This document shows, in pieces, positions 35,816-48,041 of a stretch of DNA of 64,000 nucleotides. The position numbers were made by a program, and so were the translations under genes. This stretch comes from Diploscapter coronatus (lineage: Eukaryota > Nematoda > Chromadorea > Rhabditida > Rhabditidae): positions 18,809,201 through 18,873,200 of the forward strand of contig OZ038422.1 in NCBI GenBank assembly GCA_964036155.1, read 5' to 3'. The notes beneath the pieces were generated by a model. It was not told where the DNA came from and made no database searches. It worked only from the letters and a program-made list of their open reading frames with translations. Every line of letters starts with the position of its first letter. Position 1 is the first letter of the stretch.

Positions 35816-36590
35816 TATAGTCTATCCTGAGTAAGTGAATACTGCATACATTTTGCAACTTCGCTTGCTCAGGCTCCGCCCACTTTTTCCTGCCCTGCAA
35901 ATTGCGTCATTCCTCCCATTTTCAAACGAGTTTCGCATTTTTCTCGAGATTTTCGCGAAAAATCTTTATAATTATATCCTGATTATCTCTCTAATTGATC
36001 AATTAACTCTGTAGAACGATGTTTCATCGTTTTGAATCATTTTATCGTCAGAAATAACGTTTTAATTTTTTTAAGTTTGAAAACGAAAAGAAGTTAGTTC
36101 ATTGTCTCCAACTAACTGAATATTACGCTTAATTAACCAGATAATTGGCCAATTAACTCTCTTTAATGTTTGCTGTTCATTTTTTCTAGCGATTTTTTCT
36201 CTCAACTTAGGACCCATTTTCACCGAGTCAATTGTTGATTCCTCCAAGATGCAGATGTTATCGTCGTCATCAGATCATTAGAATTGCAAGCTGATGGACA
36301 AACAAACAGTCGCTTATCAGGTGTTTTCATGAAAATATCAAATTTGCACGAAAAATACGAAATTTCGATCGAAAAATGAACAGCAAACACTAAAGAGAGT
36401 TAATTGGTTAATTAGAGAGATAATCAGGATATAATTATAAAGATTTTTCGCGAAAATGTCAAGAAAAATCGAAAAAATCGTTTGAAAATGGGGGAATGAC
36501 GCAATTCGTAGGGCAGGAAAAAGTGGGCGGGGCTTGAGGGAACGAAGTTGCAAAATGTATGCAGTATTCAATTACTCAGGATAAACTATA
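35816..36590. mobile_element. 775 bp inverted-repeat (MITE-like) element
   Basis: Terminal inverted repeats of about 198 bases (35816 to about 36013 and about 36393-36590). Ends read TATAGTCTATCCTGAG and, complemented from the right, TATAGTTTATCCTGAG. Arms share TGCATACATTTTGCAAC, TCCGCCCACTTTTTCCTGC, TTTTCGCGAAAA and a GATTATCTCTCTAATT stretch. A TA target duplication is possible but not certain. The interior (about 36014-36392) has no transposase frame. A segment at 36146-36189 is a second partial complement of the right arm. Probably a non-autonomous DNA transposon. Confidence 0.85.
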
Positions 36591-37151
36591 GAAGTTCATG
36601 AGATCTGACAGAAATAGAGGTTTTTGAGATATCTGATTCGGGAAGAATGTCATAGATCCCCAAATCGCCTGTCAAAATGACCAGTTGGATGTGATACATC
36701 TATTTCTGAAGTCTATAGACCATTACATCCATCTTTCTGGTCACTAGGCTCACCTATTCACTCAAAAATGCTCTATCATCATCAATACTCCCCTACATGG
36801 TCCCGCACTGATCCAAAGTATATCCAAAAGGGTTCAACCATAGTCTACAATTATGCTCTGGCATCTGCAATCCGTATATCAATAGACTTTTGTTAACTTT
36901 GAATACGTGTGTATGTACTAGGGGGCGCTTTTTGACTCTTTCGCAACAAAATACGAAATTTTCCAAGATAATCTGCAGATTTCATTTCAAATGAAATACT
37001 GGTTTGCCAAGGACCTCGCTCAGTGCCCGCTAACGCAGACTCTTTGCTCGCCCCTTGTCTTCGCCGGTTCCTGAAATAAAAATTCGAATTAAAGAAGTTT
37101 ATCGTTTGTACTGATGATTTCTAAGTTAAATTTGTATTTGTTTTCTTCGCT

Positions 37152-37296
37152 ATAATTATTACTCGCTTATCAGTCGTTATCAGTGATAAGATCATTAAAT
37201 CATCTAAAATATTCATGATAAGCGTTAAATTCTGAGTCGAATGAACTCCATCTTGGATAGGAAATATTAACTTTTAAAAATCGACTTTATGCTAAT
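37152..37296. repeat. Segment related to window bases 1-150
   Basis: Shares GAGTCGAATGA, TTGGATAGGAAATATT, ACTTTTAAAAA and the TTATCA..CGTTATCA..GATAAGAT pattern with 20-150, in the same orientation. It lies 6 kb beyond the array, so it may be a remnant of an older array end or a separate repeat. Confidence 0.65.
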
Positions 37297-37960
37297 TTCG
37301 ATCATTTTTTGAAACCTCCATAATCGATTTGGTTAGTTTACCTGAGAATCTGATCTTGAAATTAAAATTTGAAAATTAGTCTTCCTTGAAAAATGCTTAC
37401 TAAATTACATAGTAGAGGTAATTCATTTTAATTAAACTGGCATATTTAGTCAGTTTATCAAATGATGCAGCCAATCTAATAATATCAAATTGATCAAATC
37501 ACGTTAGATTGAATAACAAAGAACGCAGGAATTATCATGCGTTTCCAACCTTGCTTGTCACTTGCATTCCCTTTCGAATTTATGTATTTGTTTTTAGCAA
37601 TCTTCTATGGAGCATCGGCAAATTCTGTCAGAGACTATTTTTCGGCTTTGTTTACCTTCGTCAATATCGTCTTCTACAGAATGATTTCAGCATCATTCCT
37701 CTGCCTATGAAACGCTACAAATTTCGATGGGCTCTAGACGAATTTCGAAGGCATTCAGCATTTTCTTGAAATGATGACTTCATAAAATCAGCATACATTC
37801 GGCTAATTCGCTCAATCAGTCAATAAATCGTTCCCATTTGCATCATTCCCTCCGTCGTTACCCAGCTCGTCTCTCTACAGTCTCCAGGTCTGCCCATCAT
37901 TCCACTTTTCTATACTCCCTGCCAAATCCCCTCATCTATCATTGCAGTTATCCACGAGCA

Positions 37961-40900
37961 ATGCAGTCTCTGTCCGACTTTCTGCCCAAACTACTGCACT
38001 GGCACTTCGATTATAAGACCCTCAGCAAGCTGCTGGTGCATGGCGGCGGTCCAAAGTTCCCGTACAAAAAGTCATCTAAATGGGCCTCCGATCACCTGCC
38101 ATTCGCTATGCAGGTAGACTTTCAGGAGAAAATTGCAAACATTTCTATAGTGATGCTTGTGAGCAGAAGAAATGTAATTTTCATAAATTTTTTGACTGTC
38201 CCAAAAATCTCGCCATTGATACTGCTGCTCAGGGCTTTCTGTGTCATGAAGTTACACTTCTGATCCAGAGTTTTCACTAAAGTTAATGTTCCATTCATTT
38301 CTAAAAATCATCAAGGACTAGAATTAGGTAGAGACCGGATAAATATAGCATTCTAGAATGTGTATTGTATATGAGTGATCAGCTTATCGATCATTCCATT
38401 GTCATTGTCGATTCCTCTTCATACTCTTTCCTAACCCAATACTTGATGAGCCCTAGTAAAGTTTAGCACAAATTCTGTAGTCAGGATCGATCAGTTATTT
38501 GTTCATTACAAAATTTGAAATCAGAATCAATCGATGAGCGGATAATAATAGAAGCATTAACAATTCTATCATTAAGTAATTATTCAACCAGTCTTGGGCA
38601 GAATAGTCGTGTGCAAAGACATCTTGCTGTCGAATCTTTGACTCCTGCAGAGATGGAGCATCTTTCAATGAGTAATTGTGCAATTGCAGATGTCTGTGAT
38701 CTACGTGGTGGTGATCTTCTCGATCCAGCGTGCAATGCGTCATCGCCCTGCCTTCTCGCTGCGTCTCCCCCTGGCAGTTTGGAATCTCTTCCTGGCACTC
38801 ATCTCCATCCTCATGGCCTACAAGTTCGTCAAGGAATTTCTCACTTTCCACTTCACCAATGGCATGATGTGTAAGTCTGGGTGCTATGTGAAAATATTTA
38901 GATCTGAATTAATTTGATCCTGGTTACATGCTCTTCATCTAGTGTATGAAATATGACGTTACACGTTGGGAGAAAATCCATATAAAATGGCTTGTAGATG
39001 ACTAAGTTGATTTCCTTTGAAATCATGGGTTATGCATCTTTTACTACTTTCTGAAAAGCATCATAATGATAGTGAAAATGAAATAATCCTCATAAACATG
39101 TGTATTTGCAGATGGAATGTGCTATTCTGGGGATTTCATGAAGGGCGCCAATGGCTACTTCGTATTCGTGTTCGTGGCCTCGAAGCTGTTCGAGATGATC
39201 GACACCCTCTTCATCGTCCTTCGAAAGCGGCCCCTCATCTTCCTCCACTGGTAGGCATAATTAAACTGTAGATAGATTTGATTTATCGTAAACCTATAAA
39301 GGAAATCTGAAAACGTCGGCATATTTTTATGTAGGACAATTAATTTGACGACATTTCCAAATTACGATTCATGAAGGTCATGTTTCTCCATAATCCTCAG
39401 AATTTCTGATATAGAATAAGGAGTGTACTGCTTTCATGAATCAACAAGTATCAATTAAACTATCTTCTTAGAAAATTCACCCATTTGCGAAGATCATCCA
39501 ATATTGAGGTGGAATAGTTCCCGATAAAGAAAAATTTTTAATGGCCCAAATATTTAAGTTACGCCAACATCTATTCGTAGATATGGTTTTTACCCCGGAA
39601 GAGTAGTCATGAGAAATGTGTTTGCGGGTCCTATTCATAGTTTACTTCTTTTGCTTCTTCCTCAGGTAAAAGAAATGAGCTGTTTGTTCTCGAGTTTTCA
39701 GTGTTTTTTTCCATGTAAGATAATTTTTGCAAATTCAACTATTTGTTGGAAATATGCAGAAGATATTACTTTACTTTGAACGGATTTTTGCTAGGCTACC
39801 GGCCTCGGTCGCATTTCTCAACTTCAGAATCGCGTCATCACGTCATCGAATTGAATTGACCTATTCGCAAAATTTCGTCTAAAAATATGAGTTACATATC
39901 GCGAAGTTTCCTTGTTAAGTCTTCAAAATTCCTTCACTTTGATAAAACGATGCCTACTGAATGGTGTAAAATCTTTTCTGCAGCAATTCCTATTCAATCA
40001 CAATCAGCATTTCCCCTTCAGGTTCCACCACATCGTCACATTCGTCTACGTGATGTGGGCCTATCCACAGAATCCCTCAGGCAATCGCTACGGCTTCGTG
40101 TTCAATACTATTGCGCACTCCGTCATGTACTCCTACTACTTTCTGCGGACAGTCGACGTCCCTCTGCCAAAGTGGGTTTCCAAGTCGGTCACTCTCCTTC
40201 AGGTAATGCTTATTGTTATAGAAAAGTGACATTACATAATAGTTAAATATAGGGTAGTGTGACGAAAGTAAGGATGAAGTGTAGAAAAGATTTATTTCAT
40301 CATCCCGTCATTACTCTATTCGCGAGTTTTCCTCTTCATCAATAATCTGACTATTGATTAAATGATTGACGTTTCACTTTCAGATTACTCAGTTCATCGC
40401 GAGCCTCTTCTTCTACCCTCTGCTTGCCGTTCTGGTCTACGTTTATGAGGTATTCATGTTATGGGGTATCCGACTACATAATGAATGAAAATGAAAAATA
40501 TCAAATTCTGAAAGCTTTAATGAATGATCATTTCGCAAGTGCACACACATGCACATTATCTTACGACATTTTCCTATCTTTTCCATAGAAGTATCGTCAA
40601 ATAATGCTCATGTGTACACCTGCGAAATGAAAATTAGTATCAGTCTTTAGTCGAATCGGATTTACGATTTGAAAGTTGTATTTGATAAGAGTTCAATTCA
40701 GAAAAGTTCAATTTTGGCACTTTTCTTGAATTTCCATCCTGAACTTTTCGCATTCCCAATTCAGCCTATTCCGGTTTAATATTTTACAAAGTTTGAAAGA
40801 TTTGTTCCTGATTATTTAAAAACCAATTGATTTGATGGTTATGTTCAGCTGAAGACGTGCGACTTCAAGTGGGACGTGTTCTGGTGGGGCGTGGTCATGA

Positions 40901-41314
40901 ACGTCGCCTACCTCATTCTCTTCCTCCAGTACTACAGGAATGCTTACAGTCGTTCGAGAAATGAGTTTTTCAGTTCATTCAGTTTACGTTTCTTATGAAA
41001 ATAAGTTGGAGCGTTTCCTAAAGATAATCTTATCATCAGTTATGAAAAGGAATTGAATTTTAGGAAAATATTTATGATGCGAAGTAGTAAATTTTTCAAA
41101 ACTGAAACTGCAATCAAATCTTCTGTGTTGACTCATTTTCTGCAGATCATCAAATGGAATATTCATCCATTCAAACTTGCAACTTCTCCAACCCTTTATC
41201 ACCTGAGCAATTTCAGATTTATCTGCTCGTCGTTACGACTCTCTGGACGGCCTGCCGAAGAGGCCTCACGAACAGCCCAAAGTGCCCATTCCTGTCAAGG
41301 GCAAGCGAGATTAG
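37961..41314 (+). CDS. Very-long-chain fatty acid elongase (ELO family)
   Basis: Condensing enzyme of fatty-acid elongation, adding two carbons from malonyl-CoA in the ER membrane. Seven exons, all phases consistent, 305 residues: 37961-38113, 38690-38870, 39112-39250, 40022-40202, 40384-40449, 40849-40948, 41217-41314. Seen: SDHLPFAMQ|MSVIYVVVIFSIQRAM (TM1), FVASKLFEMIDTLFIVLRKR, the catalytic histidine box HWFHHIVT, MYSYYFLRTV, further membrane segments, and C-terminal KGKRD, matching the KXKXX ER-retrieval signal of elongases. The exon 6 to 7 junction is the least certain, but it preserves frame and gives the expected tail. Closest in pattern to nematode ELO-1/ELO-2-type polyunsaturated or branched-chain elongases; the exact orthologue cannot be fixed here. 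No lesion seen. Confidence 0.95.
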
Positions 41315-42344
41315 TCCTTCCCTTCCCTGTTACCACTCATTTCTCACTCTCAGTCTCTCTCCACAGTGCTTTACCCATCAGCTCTCTGCAGCCTTGCTCG
41401 CTCTACAGGCATGTTGTGTTTATTTGGGTTTCTAAAGCCACTAGTCGACTCTTTTATCATGGTCATAGAGCGATAAATTTCGGCTTAATTTATGTGCTTT
41501 TATTAATATCTACGTGCTCATAAATAACAATATTTACATCAGCAGTGATATTGTACATCACGTTGTTCCCATCTTTCGAATTCATTCCACGCTTTAAAGA
41601 GGGGGAACCTTCTTTCTTGCGCACAATTATACGCGTTCTTCCTTCCATACTATTTCTTTTTCGCTACTGAAGGCAAGGAGGGCTAAAGTCAGGGCGTGAA
41701 AGGTGGACTTCTCCTTCAAGCGTGGAATGAATTGAAAAAGGGAATGACGTGTATATGTGACGAAGAGAAGATATAAAATAATAAATGGTAAGTAGAAAGT
41801 TTAGAGCCAAATATGGTTTCTGAAATGGAATTATGGAATTTAAAATATGTAAGACTTCGCTACGAGAAAATCATATTAAAATTTGACAAATTTCTATGTA
41901 TTCAAGTTCCTTTTATGTACAGAAAAGGGTAAAATAACATATCGATCACGATAATCAAGTCAATCAAATATAGCATACATTCTTGCCTTATTCCAAACAT
42001 TTGTTCTCCATAATAATTTTGTATGTAGAGTATGTTCATAAATCTAAACAACGAGATGATATACAGTAGAATTCCCAATCTGGGCTGTGCATAGATGGCG
42101 ATTTTCAAATGCATAAATAAGCCGAAACAAAGATGATCTTCACTGGTTTTGAAGGCATCAAACTGTACAGCTATGTCTTCGAAAGTTTGAGAAACGATGA
42201 ATTTTATACAGACGATAGACGATGATAAAACGAAGATGAGATATGCGATTTATATTAATCTACTATATCAAATTCTCTGCTATCTTGATAAATAAATAGT
42301 TGGAATAGAAAAATGAAATATCGTTTTGTAAGCCAGCTACGAAT
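41315..42344. other. Convergent spacer between elongase and receptor
   Basis: About 1 kb between two stop codons, AT-rich, with one small foldback element at 41558-41749. No gene seen. Confidence 0.7.
41558..41749. mobile_element. Short foldback (MITE-like) element
   Basis: Inverted arms AATTCATTCCACGCTT (41579-41594) and AAGCGTGGAATGAATT (41718-41733) are perfect over 16 bases. Weaker pairing continues outward (CGTTGTTCCC against GGGAATGACG). The interior is about 100 bases and non-coding. Confidence 0.72.
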
Positions 42345-44764
42345 TTATGAATGTTCAAGAGAATGTCTACTGGGGGTAATATATTTTCCAGTTGCAGTCG
42401 AACTGTCCTCTACACTCTTCTGTCCACATCCAAATGCCTTTTGCACAGCTTTTTTGTAGTCTTTCACGAAGTAAATTATGCACAGCGGATCTAATACAGG
42501 AAAGAGACAGACCATGACGGGAGAATAATAGTTGTTCAATTTCCCGATATCTATCCCGAATATGGGCGTTGCTAACGTGACGAAAGCAGGTAGGTAGTTC
42601 GTAATCGATGGAATTATTGTCTAAATTTAAAACGTTGATGATTTCACTAGTTGCAAGTTTCCTCTACCTGTACAATGAGAGCTCTGAAAAGTTGAGTTTG
42701 TAGTTCGCGAACTTTCTGACTCATAGCAGCATGTTTCAATGTCTGTTGAATCTAAAGTATTGGACTTTTTCCCGAATATTTCAAATGTAGTCGTTACTCG
42801 AACTCCGCAGAATATGATCAGAGCCCACGTGAATCCAAGCACTCCAAATACTGCAAAATTAAAAAAAAAATTTTTTTTGAGATGAACTTTAGACTACTAG
42901 ACATGAAACAATAATAAAAAAAATTTTCGATTCATGATGCATAGAACTTTAGCATTTTCCAACAACGGAATCTTCTCCTTAACAAGACAATTAGTTTTTC
43001 TTACGAAACTACTACAAAGTTCCATTTTCGTTATATCAGACCTCCTGAGGGATTTTATCAGGATTCAGCAATAATGAATGATGAAGATCTCCACATGAAA
43101 GGATGTAAAATGCGCGCACTTATGAAAGGTTTGATCATTAGCAAGCCTATTCAATAGCTATTTTTCCGAGATTTTGCCTATTCATTTCGTCGTAGTTTTT
43201 GAATTTTTCGATGGACTAATATTCTCCGTTACTTACCGATGATTGCAATTCCAGCCGATCCTTCCCATCCCACATGAAATGTTCCATTGCTATCCGTATA
43301 ATACTCAAAATTTGTCATTTATGGAGATCATGATCGATTTCTTACATAAACAGGCCCTATGCAGCCTAATTCCTCAATGACAGCATCGTAATCAGCCAGC
43401 ACACTGTTTCGCATCATGTCGTACAGCAAGGGAGTAGGATACATTGTGCTGAAAAAATCAATCAATAATTTTAGAAGTTACGATAAATTACAGTCTACCT
43501 AATAGTTGATAGGGACCAAATAAGTGCTAACGCGAGAACGTAGATTACGCAAAGAGGAAAGGAATACCAGGAGCTGAAGTGAACCAACCACTTTGAGCTG
43601 AATTTAGATTGTATATGGGAGAAATATCTCATAGCTAGGCGGCCGGAATTGCGGTTTTGAGGGAGAGGAACTCAAATTTCGAAGGGGTTTCGAAAATCGA
43701 CGCTCAATGGGAAGTGCATTTTAGATTCCGATTTTTAGTTTTTAAAAATACCACAATTCCGACCAGCCTTTCGAAATATGTGAACTTACTGAACTATGGC
43801 GATGTATCTGTAGAGGAAATGTATCGAGAGAATGGCTAACGACATCGAGAAAAAGGAGAGATAGATGCATACAGCGATTGAGCCGATTGGAGGGGGATAG
43901 TTGAGGGGTCCTTAACTTTCGAGATTTTAGGCATAAATATTCTAATGAGGCATATGTGACGAGGACTAAATATCGTATAGCATCAAATCAATTCATCATA
44001 ATCGAAACTAACTAGTGATGATTCACCTCCAGTGATGAAGACGATGAATGCCGACTTGTGCACATGAAAGCCCTGCAAATAAAATTTTACCTTACGATAT
44101 CAAAGAAGAATATGCGTATGCTAGTTTATTTTTACTAGCAATGATATGGATCAGAAATGTGAGTAGTTCTCCAATATTGCAACTGCAATCTCGTTTTAAT
44201 CAAATATGATGTAACCATTTTTTTTTAGATATACTGTACTATACTAGAACGTTATACGATTCTCAGCAACCAACCACAGTCGTACTGTATGTTGAAATAA
44301 ACTTGGAACCAGGGTAAATGTTTCTTGAAAAAGGCAGTATTGTTCGTTAACTGCTGATTTGAAAGGTTCGTAAAATTATGAAGTGAAATAGCTCTTGTGA
44401 AGATGAATATTGTGCAAACTTTTCTGAATGCATAGGGAAATTTGTTCGGCGAGAAATAGTGTAAATTGGAGTGCAAATTTTGGAATATCTAGGATTAGGC
44501 TTCCTAAAAATAAAAAAAAAATCTAACCGGTTTGATCAGAGCATCGACACTGGAATACAGTATGTCGAAGGCAGCAAAGGAAAGCAGAATGTATTTGTAG
44601 CTGCCGACTTCATGACTGTAAATATTTTTGCAAATTATTTTGATTAGTAACAAATATAGCTACCGTGTATGCTTTAGAATGAGATAAATCAGATATGGAT
44701 TGACCACCAACGACAGAATTAGCGACACATAGGGACAATATTCGTGCAGAGGATTCAGTCGCAT
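42345..44764 (-). pseudogene. Str-type seven-transmembrane chemoreceptor, frameshifted
   Basis: Nematode chemosensory GPCR. Ten exons: 44664-44764, 44528-44615, 44027-44072, 43790-43912, 43499-43597, 43346-43448, 43237-43303, 42798-42850, 42668-42751, 42345-42620. Hallmarks: NPYLIYLILKH (TM1), GSYKYILLSFAAFDILYSS (TM2), ILSIHFLYRYIAIV (end of TM3), MSQKVRELQTQLFRALIVQ before TM6, and LFPVLDPLCIIYFVKDYKK at the end of TM7, as in Str/Srj/Srd families. All phases agree except inside exon 43790-43912. There a GA run (GGAGAGAGATAG, about 43855-43866) is two bases too long, so the part before it (IGSIAVCIYL) and the part after it (FFSMSLAILS) are in different frames. Without those two bases the length would be 345 residues, normal for the family. 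It may be a recent pseudogene, a polymorphic allele or a sequencing slip. Confidence 0.85.
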
Positions 44765-47700
44765 ATCGTTATCTGAAAATTCACCGCGAAATGAAGATAA
44801 TAAACTACTGAGCAATTTGGAAACGTAGTTGCATACGAAATAGTGTAGGATTTGTTAGGGAAAAGATTCCTTCCTTTATTATTTCGTATACAATGATGCA
44901 ACTCATTTTCTAGGTTGCCATAAACTACGGCAAGGAAAAATCGAAAAAGCTAATCATTTTAGTCGAGGATCTTTCACAAAATCCTAATTAACAAATTAGA
45001 CCAAAGATCCCATTTGCCAGGTCTTGTTCTCAATAATTGCAAAATTTCAGTAGAATTATTCCACGAAAAATTATCGAAATGTAAATGAAAATAGTAAGCT
45101 CCTCTAAACTTTTCTGATTAGTGTTTTTACAGTTGAATGTAAGCATATCAGAAATATATTATGAAAAAGTATAAATTTATCTCTCAAAATATTTTAAACA
45201 CTAGAAATGTAAATATGAAACATTAGTTTAAAGTGAAAAAGAGTTGACTGATATTTTGTTGAGTTTGTGATATTCTGGGTTCTAAGTCACAATTAGCAAC
45301 CTATTCAGATTCGGAGTTTTCACGAAACGGTAACATCGCTTCATAATGAATGTATTTTTTCTAGAATAACTTATTCAGTGCGCCTGTTGATTAGCCATTT
45401 AGATTTACGGGGATTTGCGTATTTTACAAATTTCATTCAATGACTGGATATTTCTGGTACAAGAAAAAACTAGAAAATAAGCACGTTTCCTTATTCAAAG
45501 AATGGCATTAATGATCATGACATTTCAAGGATCTGATAAGATAGAAGAGTATTAATATTACATTATTCGTAAATGAAAACAAGCATCTGCCTTCAAACAG
45601 AATTACACCCAAGAGATAATAACAACATCGGTTATTAATGGAATGCCTACAATCCAACGTAATGCAGATATTCATCATTATTATTACGTTAATTTTAGAA
45701 GCAAGGAAATTTGCAACTATTCTTGTGCCTCAGTTAATTAAATTAGGCAAAAGTGTCTAGTGGAAATACGATTATTTTTAGAAAACTTTTCGAAAGCTAG
45801 CAAAGATTAACGACGACTCTTGATTATAAAGGTTAAAAAGTCACCACTTGGCAATTCAAGCGGAGAAAATATTTGCGTATCCATTTTTACGCACAAATAC
45901 TCATCCAGAATAAGTTATACCCCTATTGCTATGAATAAAATATATATTTCATCTGTCATTACAATAATTGCAACAATTTTATAATGGATAAATGCAATCC
46001 TTATATGCAGGATGTTCATTTATAATTTTAGCGCTTATTTTTGCTCTTAAATTTTTCCTAGTGATTATTTTTGGAAGCGCCCAACTGGATTTTATTTAGA
46101 TCGGTGGAACATTCATGAAAACGTATGATTTTACTCACTTTCCATCTACAGCATGGTCTGGGCATACGGTGAGGGGGTAAAATTTCCAAGTTTTTCCACC
46201 ATAACTCGCTTCGATTCAAGGAAAATTGAAAATGATTCTCAGATTCGGAGATTCAACATAAAATTCTGCATATTTTTATTGTTTAATTTGGCCAAAAATC
46301 CTAAGATAACATTTCCGATTTTTCTGACTGTCCAGAAACGAGTCTGCCACCGATATGCCCAATTCTATCCGTAATTGGAAAGTGGGTAAAACCATGCATT
46401 TTCATGAATGTTCCACCGATCTAAATAACATCCAGTTGGCCGTTTTCAAAAATAATTTATGATCTAGATGCCACTTCTGCACACAAATTTTACCCGAAGC
46501 ACCAATTCGGTATATTTGAAACAGTTTCATTGATCACAAACTTTATTTTGCACTTATTGTAACATTTATAAATACAAAATAGAATAAAATTATACGCATA
46601 AAATAAAAGAATAAGAGAATACATATTGGATATATAGCATATTATTAGGTAATAAATTTGGTCAATGTACGCTGTGAGATCTGAGGATTTTTCACTTTAC
46701 AGTAAACAAACGCGAGTAATACGTTTTAGCTTATTAAAATTGCCAGATTACTATTATATATTTTGGCTAAATCTACGCAATAATACATAAATTGGCAATC
46801 TGACTGATGTAACAAAGTCTTATGACAAAGCAGAATGATAAAGGAAAGTTTGACGTGAAAAGAAAATTAAGCAAGCATCCCTGATATAATTAAAAGGAGC
46901 GATTTCCAATGAAACTAATACAAAGAATTGTTGCATAAATTGCGCCCTAAAATATAATAAAACAATCAAATATAAAAACGGACTAAAATAAATGGAACCC
47001 GAGTTGATTGAAGAGTACAATGACATAAAAAAAAGACTGCGGCTACCTTGTGTACTGATTTGGCAGTCAGATTCGATAGTCGATATTAGAGTTGTCAGAA
47101 AAAAGAAGAGGGGAAGAAAATCCATTTCCAATGTCAGTTGTAAGAGGGAATAATGATAAGCCAAGTGGCTTCAATATTGATATAAGGTAAATTGCTTCTC
47201 CTAAAATATCCACGATAAAGTTTCTCTTATTATGAGACTTTTGAATAAATATGTTTCGATTCGGTCTTATAGCTACATGGGCAGTGGTATCGTAGCTAAG
47301 ATGTGTTATTTTCCTTTTTCCACTATAAAATGTAAGAGTAACGAAGTAAAATGAATGATGTAGATAAATTTGAGGAATATAATGAAAATCATGTACAATA
47401 GTTTGCAGGGTGAGGTCTGAGAATGGGGTATTTGTGAGATAAGCAAGGGAAATGAATGAATTGGAAGTGGAAAATGAAGAAATCCAAGGCTTCCAATTAT
47501 ATTCCTGAAATGTGAATTATCGAGAGAATTCATTGTGCAATGCTGCGTCCACACATTATTCTCTCGAGGATAATGCTGATATAATGTCGTTTTAATTTAA
47601 CAGCATCTTCACAGAGCATAATGATGTAGGTGACTGCTTGCAGTTGTCCACTTGTGAGTTGATTTGATTATTCTGGCAGTGATTTGAACGATTTGGCAGA

Positions 47701-48041
47701 AAGAAAACGGTTTGCGAATAGACGACAATCGAGAAAGAAAAGGGAAATTGAACTGACTCAAGCTGGATAAATGAGTTGATCCATTTGCGTAATGGGGATC
47801 TTTTGAATATAAAAGGTATTTCAAATAAATCATTCATATCCGCATTATGCGGTTACAATTCATCAATTTCAGCTTCCATTTGAATTGTAGAAGTTGAGAC
47901 AAATGAAATGACGATTGCAGCGATAAAACTCTCAAGCAGAAAACAAAAGTGCTATGCTAAGAAATTGAATAAGTCGTTAGAAGTCGCGTAAACTGAATGA
48001 ATAACTTATTGTCCTTTTGAATGGGGAACAGAGCAGTCGTG
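44765..48041. other. Spacer between receptor and utx-1-like gene
   Basis: 3.3 kb holding the receptor promoter side and the 3' flank of the demethylase gene. AT-rich, with one inverted-repeat element (46064-46460). The open frames at 46153-46374 and 46820-47164 show no recognisable protein features. Confidence 0.65.
46064..46460. mobile_element. About 400 bp inverted-repeat (MITE-like) element
   Basis: Arms of about 80 bases: 46064-46142 and 46377-46460 share ATTATTTTTG, CCAACTGGAT, TTATTTAGATCGGTGGAACA and TTCATGAAAA as inverted copies. No transposase frame inside. Confidence 0.82.

Larger units (their letters stand above)
34912..37960. other. Spacer between small secreted gene and elongase
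   Basis: Holds the 3' end of the small gene, a GC-richer patch with repeated TTGCC/GGCA words (35090-35200), a 775-base inverted-repeat element, and a segment (about 37152-37296) related to the first 150 bases of the window. The elongase promoter is presumably close to 37.9 kb. Open frames at 37509-37769 and elsewhere show no recognisable features. Confidence 0.6.

Noticed and set aside
36014..36392. Transposase remnant inside the 775 bp element
   Set aside because: No frame of useful length or transposase motif; the element is non-autonomous.
38495..38851. Minus-strand frame of 118 codons over elongase exon 2
   Set aside because: Antisense shadow of the elongase exon 38690-38870.
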